Assembly (NCBI GenBank): GCA_007117255.1
Contig: SKGU01000338.1
Coordinates: 1-10,495, forward strand
DNA from: Natronohydrobacter sp.
Lineage (GTDB): Bacteria; Pseudomonadota; Alphaproteobacteria; Rhodobacterales; Rhodobacteraceae
Length of the DNA stretch: 10,495 nt
Direction: 5' to 3'
Part shown: in pieces, positions 1 to 7,001 of the stretch
How positions within the stretch are numbered: the stretch's first letter is position 1
Layout: each line of letters starts with the position of its first letter
The notes under the pieces: generated by a model
Databases searched by the model: none
The model's input: only the letters and a program-made list of their open reading frames with translations
Told to the model about the DNA's origin: nothing
Made by a program: the position numbers and the translations under genes

Positions 1-1670
1 ATTTCGAGTGCGCGAGCGAGCATCTCGGGCAGAACCACCCCGTCGTGTGGCAGCGTGACCACGCGCCCGGCATCATCGACCAGCCGCGCCAGTTGAGTGC
101 CCGGAAAGTGGCCCTGCAGTGTGGTCAGCCGGTCACGATGGCCATGCGCTGCGCGCACCGCGACGGCATAGGCGCCTTCGCTGTGCAAGACACCGGGCAA
201 AGACAGCGCATCCTGCACAGCCTGATCCGTTTGGGTGTTGGACAGCATCAGCGTCACGTCCTGGCGATTGGCTTGCTGAAAGACACTGTCGCCCAAGCGT
301 TCGACTGCATCGAAAATGAAATAGCTCATCACCAGAACGCCCACTGAGGCCGCGACCCCGAAAAGCGTGATCGCCGCGCGACCGGGCCAGCGCAGGATTG
401 AGCGGAAGATCATCATGGTGGTCTGGCGCAAACGGAAGCGGGCAAGCGCCCGATCGGCAATACCTCGACTGAAATGTGGCGGGGCAGGGGGCTGCATGGC
501 TTCAGCCGGGGGAAGCTTCAGAGAGGCCCAGACCGCCCGAAGCCCCCCTAGCCCCACGGTCGCAATGCCGAGAAGCGCCGAGATCACCAGCGCCTGCGTG
601 CCCCGGTCGCGAATGATGAAAGGAAAGCGGAAGAAATCGCCATAAAGGCCGATCATTGCTTCAGCGATCCACCAGCCAAAAGCCCATCCCAGTACTACGC
701 CGATCCCCCCGATCAGCCCTGCGAGCATCAGGTAATGGCTGGCGATTTCACGCCGCCCGTAGCCCAACGCCTTCATCAGCCCGATCTGCGCGCGCTCCAT
801 GGCGATCAGCCGCCCCAGCACCATATTCACCAGAAAGGCCGCCACGATCAGGAATATCGGCGGAAGATAGGCAGCCATCGCTCCAAGCTGGCTCAGCTCA
901 CCATCGAGAAACGCATGAGAGACCTGACGGTCGCGCCCATGCGCACTGATCCCGCCATAAGGGTCGAGAAGCTGGTCAAGTGCTGCGATAACGGCGCGCG
1001 CGTCGGCATCCCGTGTCAAACGCAATGCGACGTCATTGACCGCGCCGCTCATGTCCATCGCGGCGGCAGCGGCGGCCTCGTTCATCCAGATCAGCCCATA
1101 GCGACGGTCATCCGGCATCATTGCGCCGGGGGGCATGGTGTAGATGAATTCGGGGCTCAGCACCCAGCCGGTCACAGTGAGTTCGCGCAACTGGCCATTG
1201 AGCACGCCCCGAAACCGCGCACCGGGGGTCAGGCCGTGGACTTCAGCGAACGGCTCTGCCAGCGCCACTTCTTCGGGGCGGTCGGGATCGGGCAGGCGAC
1301 CGAGGCGCACCAGTGGCAGGTTCAACTCCGGCCCGGTGGCAGGCAACGAGATAATGCGCCCGGTCGCTGGTTCTGCCATGCCGTCGATATCAAGCACCGC
1401 CTGAAAGCTGATGCGCCCCTCAGCCTGAGCGACACCGGGGATCAGCCGTGCTTGCTGCACAATTTCGGCTGGCGCGCGTGTGGCCCCGGCAAAGATATCG
1501 GCGAAGCGGTGGCGCTCGTAATAGGCTGACTGGGTTGCAACCAGCGTGGCTTGAGTCGCCTGCGCGCCAACCAGGACCATGATGCCGCAACCCAGTACCA
1601 GCGCAATGGCAAGTGACTGCGCCCAGATCCTGCGCAAGTCGCGCAGCATCTTGCGATTGAGCGCCCTCAC
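1..1670 (-). CDS. ABC transporter permease, FtsX/MacB-like family (3' end outside window)
   Basis: This is the membrane subunit of an ABC exporter working with the ATPase encoded just upstream. The frame is open from a GTG at 1670 to the left edge, giving 556 codons, so the C-terminus is missing. Residues 17-37 form an N-terminal membrane segment, and a periplasmic MacB-like region spans about 40-260. A first FtsX-type domain lies at about 266-390, with hydrophobic segments at about 266-286, 312-338 and 358-378 and the typical cytoplasmic stretch MERAQIGLMKALGYGRREI (291-309). Another membrane segment lies at about 432-453, followed by a second extracytoplasmic region, as in double-FtsX permeases of roughly 780-800 residues. 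The start is chosen because GTG overlaps the ATPase stop (GTGA) and has GAGG about 8 nt upstream. The substrate cannot be told; lipid, lipoprotein or small-molecule export are all possible. Confidence 0.88.
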   Translation of the reverse strand, partial: MRALNRKMLRDLRRIWAQSLAIALVLGCGIMVLVGAQATQATLVATQSAYYERHRFADIFAGATRAPAEIVQQARLIPGVAQAEGRISFQAVLDIDGMAEPATGRIISLPATGPELNLPLVRLGRLPDPDRPEEVALAEPFAEVHGLTPGARFRGVLNGQLRELTVTGWVLSPEFIYTMPPGAMMPDDRRYGLIWMNEAAAAAAMDMSGAVNDVALRLTRDADARAVIAALDQLLDPYGGISAHGRDRQVSHAFLDGELSQLGAMAAYLPPIFLIVAAFLVNMVLGRLIAMERAQIGLMKALGYGRREIASHYLMLAGLIGGIGVVLGWAFGWWIAEAMIGLYGDFFRFPFIIRDRGTQALVISALLGIATVGLGGLRAVWASLKLPPAEAMQPPAPPHFSRGIADRALARFRLRQTTMMIFRSILRWPGRAAITLFGVAASVGVLVMSYFIFDAVERLGDSVFQQANRQDVTLMLSNTQTDQAVQDALSLPGVLHSEGAYAVAVRAAHGHRDRLTTLQGHFPGTQLARLVDDAGRVVTLPHDGVVLPEMLARALE

Positions 1671-2389
1671 CAACTGACCTCGCTGGGTAGCACGCGCGTG
1701 GTATTGACCTCGTCACGAATAATTTGCCCATCCGCCAGCACCACAACCCGATGTGCAATGCGCTGAATACTGGCGTTATGGGTGATCAGCACTGTTGCCG
1801 TACCCAGATCGCGATTGACTTCATGCAGGGCTTCCAGAACTTGCACGCCGGTCTGGCTGTCCAGTGCGCCTGTTGGCTCGTCGCACAAGAGCACATCGGG
1901 ACGCTTCGCAATCGCCCGCGCAATGGCAACCCGCTGCTGCTCGCCCCCGGAGAGTTCGGCTGGAAAGTGGTCAATCCGGTGCGCCAGTCCGACCCGGTCA
2001 AGGGCTTCCTCTGGCGTCATTGGGTCATGGGCGATTTCCGTAACAAGCGCGACATTCTCGCGCGCGGTCAGGCTTGGGACCAGATTGTAGAATTGGAATA
2101 CGAAGCCCACATGATCGCGTCGGAACGCTGTCAACTGCCGGTCACTGGCGCGGCTCAGATCCTGATCTCGGAAGAACACCCTGCCGCTTGTGGGTAGATC
2201 AAGCCCGCCAAGGATATTGACCAAAGTGGATTTGCCCGACCCTGATGCACCCAGCAGCACCACCATTTCCCCCTCGGCAAGCGACAGGTCCACGCCGCGT
2301 AACGCCCAGACTTCGACCATCCCCGTCCGATAAACGCGGGTGACAGCTTCAGTCCTGAAAACAGGTAAACTTGGGATTTCTTGCAGCAT
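1667..2389 (-). CDS. ABC transporter ATP-binding protein, MacB/LolD type
   Basis: This is the cytoplasmic ATPase that should drive the FtsX-type permease encoded immediately downstream, with which it overlaps by 4 nt. Counting from the ATG at 2389 (240 residues) it shows Walker A GASGSGKST (47-55), the Q-loop glutamine in VFQFYNLVPSLT (Q99), the signature LSGGEQQR (146-153), Walker B VLLCDEP (166-172) with D-loop GALD, and the H-loop histidine in LITHN (H204). The length and the YNLVPSLTARENV stretch are typical of the LolD/MacB/FtsE branch, which pairs with FtsX-fold permeases. A TTG two codons upstream (2395) is also in frame. ATG is preferred because GGTAAG lies 8 nt before it, while that motif is only 2 nt before the TTG. 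The exported substrate is unknown. All catalytic motifs are intact. Confidence 0.93.
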   Translation of the reverse strand: MLQEIPSLPVFRTEAVTRVYRTGMVEVWALRGVDLSLAEGEMVVLLGASGSGKSTLVNILGGLDLPTSGRVFFRDQDLSRASDRQLTAFRRDHVGFVFQFYNLVPSLTARENVALVTEIAHDPMTPEEALDRVGLAHRIDHFPAELSGGEQQRVAIARAIAKRPDVLLCDEPTGALDSQTGVQVLEALHEVNRDLGTATVLITHNASIQRIAHRVVVLADGQIIRDEVNTTRVLPSEVSW

Positions 2390-2424
2390 GGGCAAAACTT
2401 ACCAAGGTTCCAAATCAACGTGGA

Positions 2425-2438
2425 ATGATCCATATCAT
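2425..2438. promoter_or_regulatory. FNR-like dyad upstream of the ABC operon (weak)
   Basis: The sequence ATGAT-CCAT-ATCAT is a perfect 5+5 inverted repeat with a 4-nt spacer. It matches the FNR/FnrL layout TTGAT-N4-ATCAA except at the outermost base of each arm. It lies in the 146-nt gap before the ABC ATPase, with its centre about 42 bp from that start codon. This could be an operator for an FNR/CRP-family regulator or a chance dyad; no convincing -10/-35 pair was found beside it. Confidence 0.25.
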
Positions 2439-2535
2439 GAATTCGTTCTTCCTGTTGCATACTGCGGTTGCGTGCTGCGAACCTGCCTCGGATGAACACT
2501 GGCTGTTGGCTTGCGCCGCGAAAGCCAGCTTTTGC

Positions 2536-3993
2536 TTACATGCTGAACGCAAACCCAGTCACAATCACAATGAACGTGGCTCCAATACCAAGCATTCGAC
2601 GTGTGCGCGCACGATCCTGACGCGAACGGGCACCACCCGCATAATCGAAGCGTTCATAAATGATGTTGCGCATGGGCATACCAGCTTCCAGCAACATATC
2701 CGAGACAGCCACAACCATCGGTCCAGGCCCGCAGATGAGCGCCGTGGTTGTAGATGCGGTCAACCCGTTCAGCATTTCGGACAGGCGCGCAGGTGTCAGC
2801 CTTCCATGCGTCATGTCAGAATCGACTGGCGGGTCTTCACTGAAAAGCCATAGCTGCAAATCCAGTTTTCCAGTGGCTGCGCGCAACTCATCCAGACAGG
2901 CAAAATTCTGCGGTTGGCCCACGGCATAGGCCAGCCGCACGGGCCGTGTGTCACCGCGTGCCACCAGATCGCGTAAAATGCCGAGGATGGGTGCAAACCC
3001 GACACCGCCACCAATCAGTATTACCGCATCTGCGGTATGTGCTTCGAGTGTGAACTCGCCGTAAGGGCCATCAATGCCAATGACACGGCCTTCAGGCAGG
3101 TTTCCGATCTGACTGGTGAAATCGCCAGCTTCCTTGATCAGAAGGCTCAACCCGTCGCGGCTGGGGCTGTCGGCAATGGAAAAGGGATGATCAAACAATG
3201 GCAAACGGCCTGTGCCTTCGGTCATCCAGACAAATTGACCGGCATGATACGATATTTGCGGCGTATCAGCATCAGGCTGGATGTCCAGTTCCCACATGCG
3301 ATCCGCGCGTTTGGTGATCGATTTCAGCCGCCACGGTCTGCGATGCAAACGCCACCAGCGCCAGCCATGTAGCACCAGAACCACCAGGATCACGGCTATC
3401 GCGAGAAAATTCCAGAACCATGCAAGCGCGCCTTCGGCGCTGAAGCGGCCAACCGCCCAAGCGTGATGCACACCGCAAAGCACGGCAACCAACCCCAACA
3501 GCAGATGCACCGCGCGCCAGGCTTCGTAGGGCCAAGGCAACCTGTCACGGAAAACCGAGGTCGCAACCATGACCATGAATGCAGCCAGGCTAATGACTCC
3601 GCTGCGATACACGGGATCGGTCAGATAAAACCTCATCCTGATCCAAGCCAGCTCCGGGTCTTGCAACCAGGTTGGAAAAACGTAGGCCAGCGGGTGCAGC
3701 AGAACAGCGACTGCAAGCCACACCACCGCCAGCTTGTGAAATGCCATGATCTTGTCAATGCCAAGCCGACCCGAAACAGCCTCGAACCGGCCTGAGGTCA
3801 CAAATTGCACCGCCATACCCCAAAGTGCGATCATCCCCATTGCTGCGGCGGCATATTCCCACCTGTCCATGGGGGCGGCGGACTGGGCGCGCGCCAGCAA
3901 CAAAGGCAGAATGGCTGCAAGCAGATAAATGCTGGCAAGTGCCGGACCATTCAATCGGGGCAGGGGGAAAGGGGTGTTCATGTGATCGCTCAT
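2536..3993 (-). CDS. Ferric reductase-like transmembrane flavocytochrome, NAD(P)H-dependent
   Basis: This 485-residue membrane protein should take electrons from cytoplasmic NAD(P)H through FAD and two b haems to an acceptor on the periplasmic side. About six hydrophobic segments fill residues 20-210. Paired histidines H86/H100 and H163/H176 (or H177) have the 13-14 residue spacing of ferric reductase/NOX bis-haem domains. The reductase half follows: FAD motif HPFSIAD (269-275), GPYG (309-312), the nucleotide-binding loop GGGVGFAPILGIL (328-340) and CGPGPM (421-426). Unusually, the protein ends in one more hydrophobic stretch (about 468-484) after two arginines, which could be a C-terminal anchor. 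The ATG at 3993 has no clear ribosome site; an ATG at 3981 is an alternative start. It is divergent from a pentahaem cytochrome c gene, a plausible electron partner. The true substrate (iron chelate, quinone, cytochrome or oxygen) is not shown by the sequence. Confidence 0.88.
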   Translation of the reverse strand: MSDHMNTPFPLPRLNGPALASIYLLAAILPLLLARAQSAAPMDRWEYAAAAMGMIALWGMAVQFVTSGRFEAVSGRLGIDKIMAFHKLAVVWLAVAVLLHPLAYVFPTWLQDPELAWIRMRFYLTDPVYRSGVISLAAFMVMVATSVFRDRLPWPYEAWRAVHLLLGLVAVLCGVHHAWAVGRFSAEGALAWFWNFLAIAVILVVLVLHGWRWWRLHRRPWRLKSITKRADRMWELDIQPDADTPQISYHAGQFVWMTEGTGRLPLFDHPFSIADSPSRDGLSLLIKEAGDFTSQIGNLPEGRVIGIDGPYGEFTLEAHTADAVILIGGGVGFAPILGILRDLVARGDTRPVRLAYAVGQPQNFACLDELRAATGKLDLQLWLFSEDPPVDSDMTHGRLTPARLSEMLNGLTASTTTALICGPGPMVVAVSDMLLEAGMPMRNIIYERFDYAGGARSRQDRARTRRMLGIGATFIVIVTGFAFSM

Positions 3994-4024
3994 CTGGGTC
4001 TGGCCAGTGTCGGGTCAGCCAACT

Positions 4025-4050
4025 CCTTGATGCGATGATACAGATCAAGG
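4025..4050. promoter_or_regulatory. FNR/FnrL-like box inside a larger inverted repeat in a divergent promoter
   Basis: The 115-nt gap between the divergent flavocytochrome and pentahaem cytochrome genes holds ATGAT-ACAG-ATCAA at 4035-4048. This matches the FNR/FnrL consensus TTGAT-N4-ATCAA at 9 of 10 defined bases. The right arm is also part of an outer perfect inverted repeat, CCTTGAT (4025-4031) with ATCAAGG (4044-4050), 12 nt apart. The site could therefore bind one dimer in either of two registers. Its centre is about 67 bp from the cytochrome start and 48 bp from the flavocytochrome start. I could not place a good -10 element at the expected class II distance on either side, so the mode of action is open. 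Confidence 0.5.
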
Positions 4051-4108
4051 TACGCGCCGAAATTCAATGCAAGCCTTGTGATGCGGGTGTGAACCAACGG
4101 AGGACGGA

Positions 4109-5179
4109 ATGCGCCTTATTGCTCTGTTACTTGCCGCAGCACTTGTCATTCCAGCGCCTGCGCGCGCCGAGGGGCTGGACACGTTGGAACGCCTGATTTC
4201 CGCATGGCTGGAATCACCGCACGGAAATTACAATGCATTGTCCTTCACCTATTGGAACGAACAGGGCACTGTCCCCGAAAGCTGTGCCATTTGCCATTCT
4301 GAAACGGGTTTCATGGATTTTCTGGGTGTGGGCGATCACATTGCCGGTCAGGTTGACCACCCCGGCACGATCAACACGGTGATCGGCTGCGCAAGTTGCC
4401 ACACCAGCGAAGCGCATGCGCTCGATGCTGTCACCTTCCCCTCTGGGGTCGAGGTGGCGGGGCTTGGCTCGTCTGCCACCTGCATGGTGTGCCATCAGGG
4501 CCGCCAATCCAGTGATCACGTCGAGGCTCGCGTCGCAAACATGCCCGAAGATGAGGTGTCAGGCGAACTGGCCTTCGTGAACATTCATTACGCTGCGTCT
4601 GCGGCAACCATGCTGGGGGCAGAGGTGCGTCCGGGCTATCAATATGCAGGGCGCAGCTATGCTGGGCGCTTCATGCATGTGCCCGGCGCAGATACCTGCG
4701 TCGCTTGCCACGAGCCGCATAGCACCGCAGTTGAAACTGATGGCTGTCTGGCTTGCCATCGTGGCGTGGATGATCTGCGCGACATCCGCACCCAACACCG
4801 CGATTTTGCGGGCACGGGCGACCGCTCAGGTGGGATTCACAGCGAGATCATCGCTCTGCAATCCCAGTTGATGGATGCAATCCGCCTCTATGCTGCCGAG
4901 ATCGCAGGCACGCCGATCGCCTATTCCAACAGCTTTCCCTATTTCTTTGCCGATCCGTCCGGCACGGGCGAGTTGACCCAAGACCAGATCACCCGCGACA
5001 ACCGTTACCAAAGCTGGACGCCGCGTCTGCTCAAGGCTGCCTATAACTATCAGGTGGCCACAAAAGACCCCGGCGGATATGTGCATAACCCGCGCTACAT
5101 GCTGCAAATCCTGCATGACAGTCTGGCTGATCTGGCAGGGGCGACAGGGCTGGACGTGTCGCATATTTCACGGCCCTGA
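4109..5179 (+). CDS. Secreted pentahaem cytochrome c
   Basis: This 356-residue protein starts with a signal peptide (hydrophobic core about 3-16, likely cleavage after ARA at residue 20) and should be periplasmic or surface-associated. Five CxxCH haem c attachment sites are present: CAICH (59-63), CASCH (94-98), CMVCH (125-129), CVACH (197-201) and CLACH (213-217). Thirteen further histidines are available, enough for bis-His ligation of all haems. After residue 217 comes a haem-free part of about 140 residues, rich in Tyr and Asn in its middle section (about 260-330); its role is unknown. The ATG at 4109 is preceded by GGAGG at 4099-4103, an excellent ribosome site. Multihaem cytochromes of this kind usually relay electrons. 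The divergent flavocytochrome gene suggests a donor, and the shared gap carries an FNR-like box. I do not recognise a named family, so the terminal acceptor is unknown. Confidence 0.92.
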   Translation: MRLIALLLAAALVIPAPARAEGLDTLERLISAWLESPHGNYNALSFTYWNEQGTVPESCAICHSETGFMDFLGVGDHIAGQVDHPGTINTVIGCASCHTSEAHALDAVTFPSGVEVAGLGSSATCMVCHQGRQSSDHVEARVANMPEDEVSGELAFVNIHYAASAATMLGAEVRPGYQYAGRSYAGRFMHVPGADTCVACHEPHSTAVETDGCLACHRGVDDLRDIRTQHRDFAGTGDRSGGIHSEIIALQSQLMDAIRLYAAEIAGTPIAYSNSFPYFFADPSGTGELTQDQITRDNRYQSWTPRLLKAAYNYQVATKDPGGYVHNPRYMLQILHDSLADLAGATGLDVSHISRP

Positions 5180-5195
5180 TATCCCTGCGAGGGCG

Positions 5196-6998
5196 TCATG
5201 GTTGGAACACATAACTTCCCGGCGCAGCCATGAGAGGGGCGTAGCCCTTTTCTGCTGCCCCCATAGGTGGCGCAGGCACCGCATCGCCGGTTTTTGACCG
5301 TAGCCATTCGGTCCATTCAGGCCACCATGATCCGGGCTTCGGTGCATGCTGTGCCAACCATGCGTCGGGGCCAGTGTAAAGTGCCCCTTCGGCACGGTGC
5401 GACAGGCGGTAATGGCGCCCCTTATGGCCCGGCTCGCTCAGGATGCCGCCGTTATGACCACCTTTGGTCAGCACGAATGTCAGGTCACAATCGGTGAAAA
5501 GCTGCGTTTTGTAAACGGACTGCCACGGCGCGATATGGTCGGTTTCCGTGCCGATCACGAACATGGGCGCGGTGATATTCTTCAGTGCGATCACCCGGCT
5601 CTCGACTGCAAAACGCCCCGCTGTCAGGCGGTTTTCCAGAAACAATGCGCGTAAATACTCGGAATGCATCCGTGCAGGCATTCGCGTGGTGTCGGCATTC
5701 CACACGCCAATATCGCTTGGCAGATCGTCGCGACCCAGAAGATAGCGCTGCACATTGCGCGTATAGATCAGATCCTCTGACCGGATCGCGGCAAAGGCGC
5801 GGGCCATTTGCGGGCGGTCCAGATAGCCCTGTTCCCACATCAGATCTTCCAGAAAGGCGATCTGGCTTTCGTCCAGAAACATCAGCAATTCGCCAGCTTC
5901 CACGAAATCCACCTGCGCGGCCATCAACGTGATTGATCCCAGCCGCGTGTCGCCATCGCGCGCCATTGTGGCGGCAGTGATGGCCAGCATCGTGCCGCCA
6001 AGGCAATAGCCGACCGCGTGCACCGGCACGTCAGGCACAATCGCGGATACAGCATAAATCGCGGCCAGCACACCGCGCTTGCGGTAATCTTCCAGCGAGA
6101 GTTCCGCTTGGTCGGCGGTCGGATTGCACCAGGAAATCATGAAGACCGTGAACCCCTGATCCACCAGATACCGCACCATCGAATTATGTGCAGACAGATC
6201 CAGAATGTAATATTTCATGATCCATGCAGGCACGATCAGGATCGGCTCTGCCTGCACCATTTCGGTCTGGGGCGCATATTGGATCAATTCGAACAGGTCA
6301 TTGCGGAACACCACCTGACCGGGGGTGCAGGCCAGATCCTTGCCGATTTCAAACCCTTTCGGGGGCGGGTCGCGATGGCCGCTAAGTGTTTTGAGCATGT
6401 CGCGCGAAAATTTGGTCATGCCTTCGGTCAGGTTGCGACCTGCCGTGTCGCGCGTGGCCTCGATGATTTCGGGGTTGAGCCACGGGAAATTGGACGGCGA
6501 GACCAGATCAAGCGTCTGGCGGGCCAGAAACCGCGCCCGCTCTGCATCTTCGCGGCACAGACCGCGCATGGGTTCGGTCGCATGGTCCCACCAGTCCTGC
6601 ACGGCCAGAAAACCCTGTTGCCAGAATGCGTAAGGAGGTTTCTGCCAGTCGGGATGAGTGAATCGGTGGTCATATGGTCTTGGGGTAAAGGGTGGTTCTG
6701 CATCACGATCAGTGGTGCTGGCCAACAGCTTGAACATGTTTTGTTGAGCATGTTCGATCAGTTCCAATTGGCGACCTGGCGAGCGCGCCAGATGCTGTGC
6801 CCAGTCGCTCCAGGCTTCAATAAAGGCATGGTTTGACACGCCGCCGCTCAGTTTCGCCATCACGCCCCGTGCCGCGCGGTCGAAATGCTGATGAGACTGC
6901 TTCGGTTGTAGCGAAGTTGCGGGCGTTACCGCTGGCAGTCGGGCTACGGCAGGGGGATCAAGTTTGCTTTTGGGTGTCTTGGGACGACGGGGAGGCAT
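5196..6998 (-). CDS. phaC: Class I poly(3-hydroxyalkanoate) synthase with PHBC_N-like N-terminal domain
   Basis: The enzyme polymerises (R)-3-hydroxyacyl-CoA into storage polyester at the granule surface. Of 600 residues, about 38-90 resemble the PHBC_N domain found at the start of a PhaC subgroup (for example FDRAARGVMAKLSGG and SPGRQLELIEHAQ). The polymerase N-terminal region and an alpha/beta-hydrolase core follow. The catalytic triad is intact: C332 in the lipase-like box GYCLGG, D487 in TETDHIAPW and H515 in KGGHNGG. KYYILDLSAHNSMVRYL (262-278) is also family-typical. The ATG at 6998 lies 3 nt after the ftsH stop, and its AGGA ribosome site falls in the last ftsH codons, so translation is probably coupled. 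No phaP, phaR, phaZ, phaA or phaB is nearby, which suggests a secondary synthase (PhaC2-like), though this is inference. It converges with the cytochrome gene across 16 nt. Confidence 0.95.
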   Translation of the reverse strand: MPPRRPKTPKSKLDPPAVARLPAVTPATSLQPKQSHQHFDRAARGVMAKLSGGVSNHAFIEAWSDWAQHLARSPGRQLELIEHAQQNMFKLLASTTDRDAEPPFTPRPYDHRFTHPDWQKPPYAFWQQGFLAVQDWWDHATEPMRGLCREDAERARFLARQTLDLVSPSNFPWLNPEIIEATRDTAGRNLTEGMTKFSRDMLKTLSGHRDPPPKGFEIGKDLACTPGQVVFRNDLFELIQYAPQTEMVQAEPILIVPAWIMKYYILDLSAHNSMVRYLVDQGFTVFMISWCNPTADQAELSLEDYRKRGVLAAIYAVSAIVPDVPVHAVGYCLGGTMLAITAATMARDGDTRLGSITLMAAQVDFVEAGELLMFLDESQIAFLEDLMWEQGYLDRPQMARAFAAIRSEDLIYTRNVQRYLLGRDDLPSDIGVWNADTTRMPARMHSEYLRALFLENRLTAGRFAVESRVIALKNITAPMFVIGTETDHIAPWQSVYKTQLFTDCDLTFVLTKGGHNGGILSEPGHKGRHYRLSHRAEGALYTGPDAWLAQHAPKPGSWWPEWTEWLRSKTGDAVPAPPMGAAEKGYAPLMAAPGSYVFQP

Positions 6999-7001
6999 TG
7001 C

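Noticed and set aside
735..1529. A 264-codon open frame on the + strand, antisense to the permease
   Set aside because: It is low-complexity shadow coding with no recognisable motif, while the opposite frame is continuous and family-typical over the whole stretch.
2507..2527. Inverted repeat TGGCTT/AAGCCA downstream of the flavocytochrome gene
   Set aside because: On the transcribed strand no U-run follows, and the 6-bp stem has a 9-nt loop. It is not a convincing terminator, so read-through into the ABC operon cannot be excluded.
5173..5194. Small hairpin (CCCT-GCG-AGGG, or GCCCT with AGGGC) between the converging cytochrome and phaC genes
   Set aside because: The stem is only 4-5 bp, has no T-run on either strand and overlaps the cytochrome stop codon. 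It is not enough to call a terminator.
6018..6836. A 272-codon open frame on the + strand, antisense to phaC
   Set aside because: It has no ribosome site or domain and lies over conserved PhaC sequence, including the region just before the catalytic cysteine.
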